NCBI GenBank assembly: GCA_937995505.1
Contig: CALKJV010000204.1
Span: 1-6,428 of the forward strand
Length of the DNA: 6,428 bases
DNA from: an uncultured Bacteroidia bacterium
GTDB taxonomy: Bacteria > Bacteroidota > Bacteroidia > SpSt-205
Reading direction: 5' to 3'
The notes under the pieces are model-generated. The model was given only the letters and a program-made list of their open reading frames with translations. It made no database searches and had not been told where the DNA came from. Below are positions 1-5,945 of the stretch, one piece after another. Each line of letters starts with the position of its first letter. Position 1 is the stretch's first letter. A program made the translations under genes and the position numbers.

Positions 1-174
1 CCGAGCCGAAGCCGCCGTACACCCACAAACGGAATTGACAAGGAAAAGGGCTGTCTCGCCGGTAGCTTTGAGGGAAGCTATAGCTTCATCCACAGCTTCG
101 GGTGTGCGAAGCTCTACCAAGCCCATCTCCACCGTCTCTTGGCGTATAGGTTCTGTTACGTAGGTCGGGTACAT
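1..174 (-). CDS. BrxA/BrxB-family bacilliredoxin (N-terminal part, cut by window edge)
   Basis: This is a partial gene: the first 58 codons, from an ATG at 174-172 reading leftward off the window. The opening MYPTYVTEP, the segment around ELRTPEAVDEA (residues 21-31) and the NSVCGC motif (residues 47-52) are hallmarks of the YphP/YqiW (BrxA/BrxB, formerly DUF1094) family. These are small cytoplasmic thioredoxin-fold proteins of about 140 residues. The Cys-Gly-Cys pair is the active site; in Firmicutes the family removes bacillithiol from oxidised protein thiols. Bacteroidota also make bacillithiol, so the same role is likely here. The C-terminal half lies outside the window. The start is secure because the family begins with this exact Met-Tyr-Pro. 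A promoter-like TTCCTTTG ends four bases before the ATG, and no Shine-Dalgarno sequence is visible. The gene upstream on the same strand stops 47 bases away, so it may have its own promoter or receive read-through. Confidence 0.9.
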   Translation of the reverse strand, partial: MYPTYVTEPIRQETVEMGLVELRTPEAVDEAIASLKATGETALFLVNSVCGCTAASAR

Positions 175-178
175 ACCG

Positions 179-186
179 CAAAGGAA
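179..186 (-). promoter_or_regulatory. Possible -7 promoter element for the bacilliredoxin gene
   Basis: On the minus strand the sequence TTCCTTTG sits four bases before the bacilliredoxin ATG. It differs from the Bacteroidota -7 consensus TAnnTTTG only at the second base. The context CTTTGCG-N2-ATG is the same as at the debranching-enzyme start (1104-1118), which strengthens the case. If functional, transcription would begin at or almost at the start codon. A TTG that could serve as the -33 element lies 25 bases upstream, a little farther than usual. The stretch 175-221 holds nothing else I can identify, and no terminator hairpin. Confidence 0.4.
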
Positions 187-221
187 AACAATTTTTCCCG
201 CTTATGACGCTCAAGGATAGA

Positions 222-1055
222 TTATCGGGGTACGGGAAGCCAATAAACGGGGGGCGCGGGGTCTAAGATTAGCTCGGCAGGTCGTGGAAAAGGCTCCCGG
301 CGCTCTAAGAGGTGTCGCCATGTACGAGCTTCGTCTAAGGAGGAGGGATAGTAGTCCTGGATACGCACGATGTAGCTATAAGCCTTGGCTTCTCGGAGGA
401 GGGTGGAGAGCCGCTCGCGCAGAGGTTTGGGGAGCTTGTGGAGGGGTTTTTCTAAAGCTTTTTGGTCAAAGGGCAGCTGCTCGGAGGGCATTGTGAGCAA
501 AGCCACGGTTTGGTAGCGTATTTGGCCAGTGGAGTAGGCGTGCAGGGTGAAAGAGAGGGCGGAGAGTCGTCCGCGGACTGTTTTTTCTGAGAGGGCCCAT
601 GCCGCCGCAAATTCTGTAAGCCAGCGCTCGTTCTCTCGCCAGAGGCTATCCCCTGTCACCTGTGGGCGGGGTGCAAGGGGCACTAGCAGCTCAATCTCTT
701 TATAGGGTGGGCGTCCAAGCCGCCAGCTTCTGGGACCTTGCCACAGGGTGAAGTATCGCCGCATCTGACGCATCGGTACGGGCTTGGAATGGAGCTCCAC
801 TGTGTCTTCGCCGCGTTGGATGTACCAGCGCCAAGAGGAGCCTTCAGCGTATACCCCTATAAGCGCTAGATCCCCTGTGAAAAATCCCTCCAGCACAGGC
901 AGCCCACTGCGGGCTTCACGTAGCTGGAGGCGGTTTCGTTGCCGGGCTAACCACCGAAAGCTAGAAGGTTCCGCTTGCCAAAGGCTATCCCAGTGCGTGA
1001 GGGTATAGGGCTGGCCGTGAAGCTGTAGCCAAAGTAGCCCGAAAAGCACCCCCAA
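222..1055 (-). CDS. Hypothetical exported protein, Trp-rich and cysteine-free
   Basis: I do not recognise the family. From the TTG at 1055 the product is 277 residues. It opens with a hydrophobic stretch (GVLFGLLWLQLHG, residues 2-14) followed by Gln-Pro-Tyr, which looks like a signal-peptide core with cleavage near HG/Q. The rest has no obvious membrane segment and contains no cysteine, which suits a secreted or periplasmic protein. It is rich in Trp (about 13), Arg and Pro, with a proline-rich C-terminus. A short pattern, DSLW followed by charged residues and Trp, occurs twice, near residues 23 and 136. The start is uncertain: no ATG or GTG occurs upstream in frame, yet the upstream codons encode RLLWKKLLL, the positive region a signal peptide would need. 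A GTG at 1049 is another candidate. It diverges from the glycogen operon and runs toward the bacilliredoxin. Codon-level plausibility and lack of any overlapping better candidate support it as a real gene. Confidence 0.65.
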   Translation of the reverse strand: MGVLFGLLWLQLHGQPYTLTHWDSLWQAEPSSFRWLARQRNRLQLREARSGLPVLEGFFTGDLALIGVYAEGSSWRWYIQRGEDTVELHSKPVPMRQMRRYFTLWQGPRSWRLGRPPYKEIELLVPLAPRPQVTGDSLWRENERWLTEFAAAWALSEKTVRGRLSALSFTLHAYSTGQIRYQTVALLTMPSEQLPFDQKALEKPLHKLPKPLRERLSTLLREAKAYSYIVRIQDYYPSSLDEARTWRHLLERREPFPRPAELILDPAPPVYWLPVPR

Positions 1056-1060
1056 AAGTA
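1053..1060 (-). promoter_or_regulatory. Possible -7 promoter element for the exported-protein gene
   Basis: The minus-strand sequence TACTTTTG matches the Bacteroidota consensus TAnnTTTG exactly. It overlaps the TTG that would be the longest conventional start of the exported-protein gene and lies three bases before an in-frame GTG at 1049-1047. If this is the promoter, TTG cannot be the start and translation would begin at the GTG on a leaderless message. If the protein really begins upstream, with the Lys-containing signal peptide region, the match is coincidental. I see no good -33 element. Confidence 0.25.
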
Positions 1061-1103
1061 GTTTTTTCCACAGCAGCCTGATGGAGAAGTAGCCGGTGGT
1101 TTC

Positions 1104-1111
1104 TATCTTTG
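1104..1111 (+). promoter_or_regulatory. Probable -7 promoter element of the glycogen operon
   Basis: TATCTTTG matches the Bacteroidota -7 consensus TAnnTTTG exactly and lies in the 60-bp gap between the divergent genes, four bases before the ATG at 1116. A usual spacing would put the transcription start on or beside the ATG, giving a leaderless or nearly leaderless mRNA. The -33 element is weak: CTG at 1078-1080, 23 bases upstream, is the nearest resemblance to TTG. The position in the only non-coding gap upstream of a three-gene operon makes it the obvious promoter candidate. Confidence 0.55.
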
Positions 1112-1115
1112 CGCC

Positions 1116-2957
1116 ATGCAGCGGGTCGAGCGAGTTCCCCTGGTGGAGAAAGCCTGGGCCCTTCGGCGGGAGCTCGTTCGGTCGGCTCCCTGGGGCGGCT
1201 TTGCGATGACGACCTTATGGGGCTGCCCTACCCGCAAATACCACAGCTGGCTTTCCCTCTGGCGGGGCTTTGAGCGATACGAGCTCTTACCGCAGATGCA
1301 AGAGGAGCTCCTCCTCCGAGAAGGGCACTTCTTACTTACCACGCAGCACTTCCATGGGCAGTTAGCGTGGGAAGGGTATCGTTACCTGCAGCAGCTACGG
1401 ATAGGGCCAGGATGGCACTGGGTCTATCAGGTGGGTGAGCTTCACATAGAGAAGTCTCTGTATCTGCATCCCGATGCGCCAGTGTGGATGCTTCGGTATA
1501 CTTTTTCGGGACCCGTGCTGTTTCGTTGGGTCCCCTTGTGGGCCGTGCGCCCCTGGCATACCCTCCGCACCGAACCCATCCAGGTGCTGCGAAAAGGCGA
1601 CAGGCTCCTTTGCCCAGAGGGGATCAGTTTGCACTTTGAGTCCTCTCCGGTGCCGCGCTTTGTACCTTGGACACACCCTTATCAAGGCGCTTTTTATCCC
1701 GTAGAGGCCGAACGAGGCTACGCAGCCACAGAGGTACTTTCGGCTAGCGAGTGCTGGGAATGGCGGCTGCACGGAGCAGGAGAAATTACCATTCTGCTGA
1801 GCCCAGAACCTCTAACCCGGGCTCCCATCCCGGTAGTCTCTTCCTCTAAGAGATCAGGTCTGCGGGAGGCGTTGGCGGAGCGGGCAGAGGAGTTTTTTCT
1901 TCGCACTCCCCAGGGAGAGTACATCCTTGCGGGGCATCCGTGGTTTGGCGTGTGGGGACGGGATACCTTTATCAGCTTACCGGGGCTTACGTGGGCTCGA
2001 GGGGAAGAGGAACGATTTCACCGCATCACCGAAACTGCCTTACAGCATCTCTCGCCCGAAGGGAGACTCCCGAATACCTTCCCCGGGGACTACACAGCCG
2101 AAGATACGGGTCTCTGGTGGATATGGTCTCTTTTGCAGGTGTATCGGATGGGCGCTGCCGGCGAAGTTCTATGGCGGCGGTATGGAGAGGCTCTCCAGCA
2201 AGTACTGGTAGGATACCTTCAACGCTTAGCCAGTGAAGAGGGGCTTTTACAGGTAGAGGCTTCACCGCCCCCTTCTTGGATGGATGCGGTGGTAGAAGGG
2301 CGGCCGGCGGTGGAGCGGCGGGGGGCTCTCGTGGAGCTGAATGCCCTATGGTACGCAGCCTTGCGCTTTGTGGCCGAGATAGCCCCGCAAGAGGGGATCA
2401 AATGGCGCTGGAATCTGCTTTCGCGGCGGGTACTTGCGCACTTCAAGCCTACCTTCTGGGCAAAGGCCCGAGGCTACTTAGCCGACTGGGCAACCCCTAC
2501 CACTACAAGCTCGCAAATCCGTCCCAATCAGCTCTTCGCCGCAGCACTCCCGTACCGGCCCATTAGCGATAAGATCGCCGAGCTGGTCCTCCAGACCGTA
2601 GAACACCACCTTTTGACTCCGAGAGGATTGCGTACCCTTTCGCCCGCAGACCCTCAATACATCGGAGAATATGCAGGCGATGCCCAAGCTCGCGATCGGG
2701 CCTATCACAACGGCACCGTATGGCCTTGGCTTTTAGGAGCTTACGCAGATGCGAAACTCTTTATTTGGGGTAAGGCAGCCCAGCCCTCTCTCCGCCAGCT
2801 TGTGCAGCGCTTTGAGGAGACTCTATACGAATATGGCTGGGGGGCCGTTGCTGAAATTTACGACGGAGATGCCCCCCACGCCCCCAAAGGCGCTCCTTTT
2901 CAGGCTTGGAGCGTAGCAGAGCTTTTGCGTATCCTTTATCAGCTGGATCGCCTATGA
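1116..2957 (+). CDS. Glycogen debranching enzyme, amylo-alpha-1,6-glucosidase (GH133)
   Basis: The 613-residue protein has the two-part layout of stand-alone prokaryotic glycogen debranching enzymes. Residues ~20-240 form the GDE N-terminal beta-rich domain (WGGFAMTTLWGCPTRKYHSWL region), and residues ~255-610 the (alpha/alpha)6-barrel catalytic domain. Conserved blocks are AGHPWFGVWGRDTFISLPGL (272-291), SWMDA (387-391), VELNALWY (406-413), IRPNQLFA (468-475), YHNGTVWPW (530-538), EIYDGD (580-585) and AWSVAE (597-602). The acidic residues in WGRD, SWMD and the C-terminal EIYDGD/AWSVAE blocks are where the family's catalytic and substrate-binding acids lie. It should release glucose from alpha-1,6 branch stubs of glycogen. 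There is no signal peptide, so it is cytoplasmic. Trp content is high (about 33). Its ATG follows a promoter-like element closely, and its TGA overlaps the next gene's ATG. Family assignment is firm; whether it also acts on maltooligosaccharide branches cannot be read from sequence. Confidence 0.93.
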   Translation: MQRVERVPLVEKAWALRRELVRSAPWGGFAMTTLWGCPTRKYHSWLSLWRGFERYELLPQMQEELLLREGHFLLTTQHFHGQLAWEGYRYLQQLRIGPGWHWVYQVGELHIEKSLYLHPDAPVWMLRYTFSGPVLFRWVPLWAVRPWHTLRTEPIQVLRKGDRLLCPEGISLHFESSPVPRFVPWTHPYQGAFYPVEAERGYAATEVLSASECWEWRLHGAGEITILLSPEPLTRAPIPVVSSSKRSGLREALAERAEEFFLRTPQGEYILAGHPWFGVWGRDTFISLPGLTWARGEEERFHRITETALQHLSPEGRLPNTFPGDYTAEDTGLWWIWSLLQVYRMGAAGEVLWRRYGEALQQVLVGYLQRLASEEGLLQVEASPPPSWMDAVVEGRPAVERRGALVELNALWYAALRFVAEIAPQEGIKWRWNLLSRRVLAHFKPTFWAKARGYLADWATPTTTSSQIRPNQLFAAALPYRPISDKIAELVLQTVEHHLLTPRGLRTLSPADPQYIGEYAGDAQARDRAYHNGTVWPWLLGAYADAKLFIWGKAAQPSLRQLVQRFEETLYEYGWGAVAEIYDGDAPHAPKGAPFQAWSVAELLRILYQLDRL

Positions 2958-4234
2958 AAGTGCTCATGCTTGGCTGGGAATTTCCACCCCGTATCGCTGG
3001 GGGCCTTGCCGTGGCGTGTTACGGCCTCGTGAAAGGCCTGGTGCATCACGGGGTAGAGGTTACCTTCGTGATGCCGCTGCGCAGTGGCGAGGAGCCTACC
3101 AATGGCTATCGCCTCCTCGGCGCCCAGGAAATTCCCATTCCTTACACCCACGCTATAGAACTGCCCCCATTTTGGCATCAGGTCACCTTTTATGGGGTGC
3201 GCACTGCGTTGGGGCCTTACTTAGAGCAGTTAGAGGCGCCTGTACTCCACTTTGAAGCGGTCCCGCAGCCCGTGCCTCCGCTCACCGAGTCAGGGCAGCT
3301 CTTCTTGGAATTTTCCGGAAAGTATGGCCCAGACCTCCTCTCGGAGGTATACCGGTATGCCTATGCGGTGAGCCATCTGGCAGAAGCGGTAGAGTTTGAT
3401 ATCATCCATGCGCATGATTGGCTTACGTACCTGGGGGGCCTGTGGCTAAAAGCCAAGACCGGCAAACCCCTCGTCGTACACATCCACGCGACCGAATATG
3501 ACCGTTCGGGCGAAAACCCCAATCCCGAGATACGCGCCATTGAAGAGATGGGCTTTCGGGGGGCTGACCTCGTGACTGCCGTGAGCTTTTACACTCGGGC
3601 GCTGGTGGCAGAGAAGTACGGCATTCCGCTAGAAAAGATTTGGGCTGTACATAATGCGGTCCTTCCGAAGGACCGTCAACCTATTCAGCGGCCCCCCAGC
3701 TCGCGCAAGGTCGTTACCTTTTTGGGGCGGGTTACGCACCAGAAAGGCCCAGAGTACTTCGTGGAGGCGGCGGCGCGTTTAGCTCCATGCCTTCCTGAGG
3801 CGCATTTTGTGATGGCAGGCACGGGAGACCTCTTGCGCTCTACTATCCGACGAGTGGCCCAGCTGCGCTTAGGCGCGCGTTTTAGCTTCACGGGGTTTTT
3901 GCCCCCCGCAGAAGTAGAACGGCTCTTTGATCTAAGCGATGTCTATGTGATGCCTTCGGTATCCGAGCCCTTCGGCATCTCTGCCCTAGAAGCGCTGCGG
4001 GCAGGCGTGCCCGTCATCCTCTCCAAGCAATCTGGCGTAGCTGAGGTGCTGCCCCACGCGCTGAAAGTAGATTTTTGGGATGTAGAAGGCTTAGCTAACC
4101 TCATTTACGGGGTCTTGCGCTATTCTGCTATACGGCCCTTCTTCATTCGGTTTGCGCAAGCGGAGCTTGCCCAGCTGCAATGGGAAAGGGCCAGTGCCCG
4201 AGTCCTAGAAGCTTACCAATCCCTCCTCGTATGA
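2954..4234 (+). CDS. Glycogen/starch synthase-type glycosyltransferase (GT-B fold, GT4/GT5-like)
   Basis: This 426-residue protein opens with MKVLMLGWEFPP and the glycine-rich IAGGLAVACYG loop (residues 14-24), the signature of the Bacteroidota glycogen/starch synthase-like glycosyltransferases. Other marks of a GT-B retaining enzyme are DIIHAHDWLT (149-158), HIHATEYDR (176-184), the start of the nucleotide-sugar domain at GRVTHQKG (258-265), and an E-x7-E motif in SEPFGISALE (Glu338 and Glu346). It probably transfers glucose from a nucleotide sugar to growing alpha-1,4-glucan in the cytoplasm. I cannot tell ADP- from UDP-glucose preference; the KTGGL loop of classical GlgA is replaced by RIAGGL. 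I chose the ATG at 2954 over an in-frame one at 2906, because the family begins at MKVLM and because it gives a 4-base ATGA overlap with the debranching gene. A GH57 gene follows with the same overlap, which supports an alpha-glucan role over a cell-wall or exopolysaccharide role. Confidence 0.88.
   Translation: MKVLMLGWEFPPRIAGGLAVACYGLVKGLVHHGVEVTFVMPLRSGEEPTNGYRLLGAQEIPIPYTHAIELPPFWHQVTFYGVRTALGPYLEQLEAPVLHFEAVPQPVPPLTESGQLFLEFSGKYGPDLLSEVYRYAYAVSHLAEAVEFDIIHAHDWLTYLGGLWLKAKTGKPLVVHIHATEYDRSGENPNPEIRAIEEMGFRGADLVTAVSFYTRALVAEKYGIPLEKIWAVHNAVLPKDRQPIQRPPSSRKVVTFLGRVTHQKGPEYFVEAAARLAPCLPEAHFVMAGTGDLLRSTIRRVAQLRLGARFSFTGFLPPAEVERLFDLSDVYVMPSVSEPFGISALEALRAGVPVILSKQSGVAEVLPHALKVDFWDVEGLANLIYGVLRYSAIRPFFIRFAQAELAQLQWERASARVLEAYQSLLV
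3657..3675. repeat. 19-base near-perfect palindrome inside the glycosyltransferase gene
   Basis: CGGTCCTTC at 3657-3665 and GAAGGACCG at 3667-3675 are perfect inverted copies around one central base (C3666). As RNA this could fold to a stem of eight pairs with a CCG loop, extendable by a G-U pair at 3656/3676. No T-run follows, so it is not an intrinsic terminator. It encodes part of the linker between the two glycosyltransferase domains (around VLPKDR). Chance occurrence is possible. Confidence 0.6.
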
Positions 4235-5499
4235 GACACATCTGCCTGTATTTCCAAGTGCATCAGCCCTTCCGATTGCGTATCTATCGGTTTTTTGACA
4301 TCGGGGTGTCGCATGACTACTACCACGAGCTAAATAACCGAGCCCTCATGCGCCGCATTGCGCAGAAGTGTTACCTCCCGATGAATACCCTTCTGCAGCG
4401 GCTCATAGAGCGCTGGGGGCCAGAACGCTTTTCGGTGTCCTTCGCTATTAGTGGGGGGGCATTGGAGCAGATGCGCCTATATGCACCAGAGGTATTGGAG
4501 AGCTTTCAGCGGCTGCATAAGACAGGAGGGGTGGAGCTGGTCGGCGAGACGTATGCTCATAGTTTAGCTTGCCTCAAGTCCCGCCGAGAATTTGAAGCCC
4601 AGGTGCGCAAGCATACCGAGACTTTGGAAGAGCTTTTTTCGGTGCGGCCTACCACCTTTCGCAATACGGAGCTCGTATTTTACGATGAGGTGGCCCGCTG
4701 GGTAGCCGAAATGGGCTTCTCGGCTATGCTGGCAGAGGGAGCGGATACCCTGCTGGGTTGGCGCAGCCCTAACTACCTCTATCAGAGCGCTGCGGCCCCT
4801 GATCTGCTACTTTTCCTGCGCAATTATAAGCTCAGCGACGATATTGCTTTTCGCTTCTCTAATCGGGAGTGGTCTGAATGGCCCCTTACAGCGGAGAAGT
4901 TCGCTGGCTGGATCGCTGACCTACCGGCTGAGCAGCGCCTCATCAACCTCTTCATGGACTATGAGACTTTTGGAGAGCACCAGTGGGCTGAAACGGGGAT
5001 ATTTGAGTTCTTTGAGTCGTGGGTAAATCGCATGCTGGAGCAGGGCGCTGCGCGCTTTGTTACGCCCACTCAAGCGCGCAAGGATCATTCTCCTGCGGCT
5101 TCCCTGTCGGTGCCTGCGCCTCTTTCCTGGGCCGACTCCGAACGTGACTTGACGGCTTGGCTGGGCAATGAACTCCAAACCGACGCCTTTGACACGCTGT
5201 ATTCCTTAGAAGAGCCCCTGCGCCAGACCTCGGCACCGGACTTGCAGCGCGATTGGTTGTATCTCCAGACCAGCGACCACTTTTATTACATGTGCACGAA
5301 GTTTTTCTCCGATGGCGATGTACATAAGTACTTCAATCCCTACAACTCGCCGTATGAGGCTTACGTGACCTACATGAATGTGCTATCTGACTTTCGGGAG
5401 CGGGTAGAAAGTGCGGCTAAGCTGGCAAAAAAGCAATCAGAGACTCTCTCTACGGCCGAGGCTTCGCCTGAGCCGAAGGGGAGCGCAGAAGCTTCTTAG
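4231..5499 (+). CDS. GH57 family alpha-glucan hydrolase/transferase
   Basis: The 422-residue protein carries the five GH57 conserved regions in order: VHQPFRLR (10-17, region 1), ELVGETYAHSL (102-112, region 2), FRNTEL (143-148, region 3 with predicted nucleophile Glu147), FMDYETFGEHQW (241-252, region 4 with predicted acid/base Asp243), and LSWADSERDLTAWLGNELQ (region 5). The enzyme should act by a retaining mechanism on alpha-1,4 or alpha-1,6 glucan bonds; the family holds alpha-amylases, 4-alpha-glucanotransferases, pullulanases and branching enzymes. At this length it is shorter than known GH57 branching enzymes and glucanotransferases, and similar Bacteroidota proteins are usually just labelled alpha-amylase. 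There is no signal peptide. I chose ATG 4231 over 4180 because the family starts just before the HQP motif and the choice gives an ATGA overlap with the synthase gene. The last ~38 residues are a charged, Ala/Ser/Glu-rich, probably disordered tail. The TAG overlaps the converging thioesterase stop. Confidence 0.9.
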   Translation: MRHICLYFQVHQPFRLRIYRFFDIGVSHDYYHELNNRALMRRIAQKCYLPMNTLLQRLIERWGPERFSVSFAISGGALEQMRLYAPEVLESFQRLHKTGGVELVGETYAHSLACLKSRREFEAQVRKHTETLEELFSVRPTTFRNTELVFYDEVARWVAEMGFSAMLAEGADTLLGWRSPNYLYQSAAAPDLLLFLRNYKLSDDIAFRFSNREWSEWPLTAEKFAGWIADLPAEQRLINLFMDYETFGEHQWAETGIFEFFESWVNRMLEQGAARFVTPTQARKDHSPAASLSVPAPLSWADSERDLTAWLGNELQTDAFDTLYSLEEPLRQTSAPDLQRDWLYLQTSDHFYYMCTKFFSDGDVHKYFNPYNSPYEAYVTYMNVLSDFRERVESAAKLAKKQSETLSTAEASPEPKGSAEAS

Positions 5500-5945
5500 G
5501 GCTCTCGTTGTAGGCGGCTCAGGACGATAACCGTATGCCGGATGATCGCTACGAGCTGCGAGGTAGCTTCTTCGTACAAGCGGATATCCCACACGTGGGT
5601 AGTGCGGCCAAGGTGGATCGGGCGGGCTTCGGCCCATACATAGCCCTCCCGCACAGGACGAAGGTGATTAGCATTGATTTCTAGGCCGACACAGTATTGG
5701 GTTTGGATATCTACCACGAGGTTGGAAGCGGTGCTAGCGATGGTTTCAGCCAGGGCTACTGAAGCCCCCCCATGAAGGAGGCCTAAGTATTGGCGGGTAC
5801 GGTGGTCTACGGGCATCCGGGCCCGTATGTAATTTGGCCCGATTTCTGTGAAGGTAATGCCTAAGGTTTCTACCATTGTGCCTTTGGCTAGGTCATTGAG
5901 GGCGGCGGGGGTGGCTTCTACCTTCCAGATGGGGGTAAGGCTCAT
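5496..5945 (-). CDS. Hotdog-fold acyl-CoA thioesterase (PaaI/MenI/YbdB-like)
   Basis: The 149-residue protein has the full length and motifs of single-domain hotdog thioesterases. VETLGITFTEIG (25-36) and RMPVDHRTRQ (43-52) lead into GLLHGGASVALAET (55-68), with the HGG loop (58-60) and the predicted catalytic Glu67 on the central helix. GLEINANHLRPVREG and RPIHLGRTTHVWDIRL follow in the second half. Relatives hydrolyse aromatic or other acyl-CoA thioesters, for example 1,4-dihydroxy-2-naphthoyl-CoA in menaquinone synthesis (MenI) or phenylacetyl-CoA intermediates (PaaI). The substrate cannot be fixed from sequence; a menaquinone role is possible in a Bacteroidota but no men genes are in view. 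It is cytoplasmic, with no signal peptide. Its ATG overlaps the TGA of the MBL hydrolase gene by four bases, so it is probably translated from the same message. Its TAA overlaps the GH57 TAG on the other strand. Confidence 0.88.
   Translation of the reverse strand: MSLTPIWKVEATPAALNDLAKGTMVETLGITFTEIGPNYIRARMPVDHRTRQYLGLLHGGASVALAETIASTASNLVVDIQTQYCVGLEINANHLRPVREGYVWAEARPIHLGRTTHVWDIRLYEEATSQLVAIIRHTVIVLSRLQREP

Noticed and set aside
175..221. Possible terminator for the exported-protein gene
   Set aside because: No inverted repeat is visible between its stop codon and the bacilliredoxin start; the T-rich stretch fits the promoter region better.
1103..1342. Minus-strand open frame overlapping the start of the debranching gene and its promoter
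   Set aside because: Low-complexity Arg/Ser-rich translation, antisense to conserved coding sequence, no supporting signal.
1395..1772. 125-residue open frame on the minus strand inside the debranching gene
   Set aside because: It lies wholly antisense to a strongly conserved GH133 gene and its translation has no recognisable domain; it is a shadow frame.
2906..2953. Upstream ATG extension of the glycosyltransferase (16 extra residues)
   Set aside because: The family starts at MKVLM, the extension overlaps the conserved end of the debranching enzyme in another frame, and the ATGA junction fits the other gene pairs.
4180..4230. Upstream ATG extension of the GH57 enzyme (17 extra residues)
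   Set aside because: GH57 proteins start a few residues before the HQP motif, and the extension lies in another frame of the synthase's C-terminal coding region.
5455..5480. Possible hairpin CTTCG...CGAAG near the end of the GH57 gene as a terminator
   Set aside because: The stem is only about five pairs with no following T-run, and it lies inside coding sequence.
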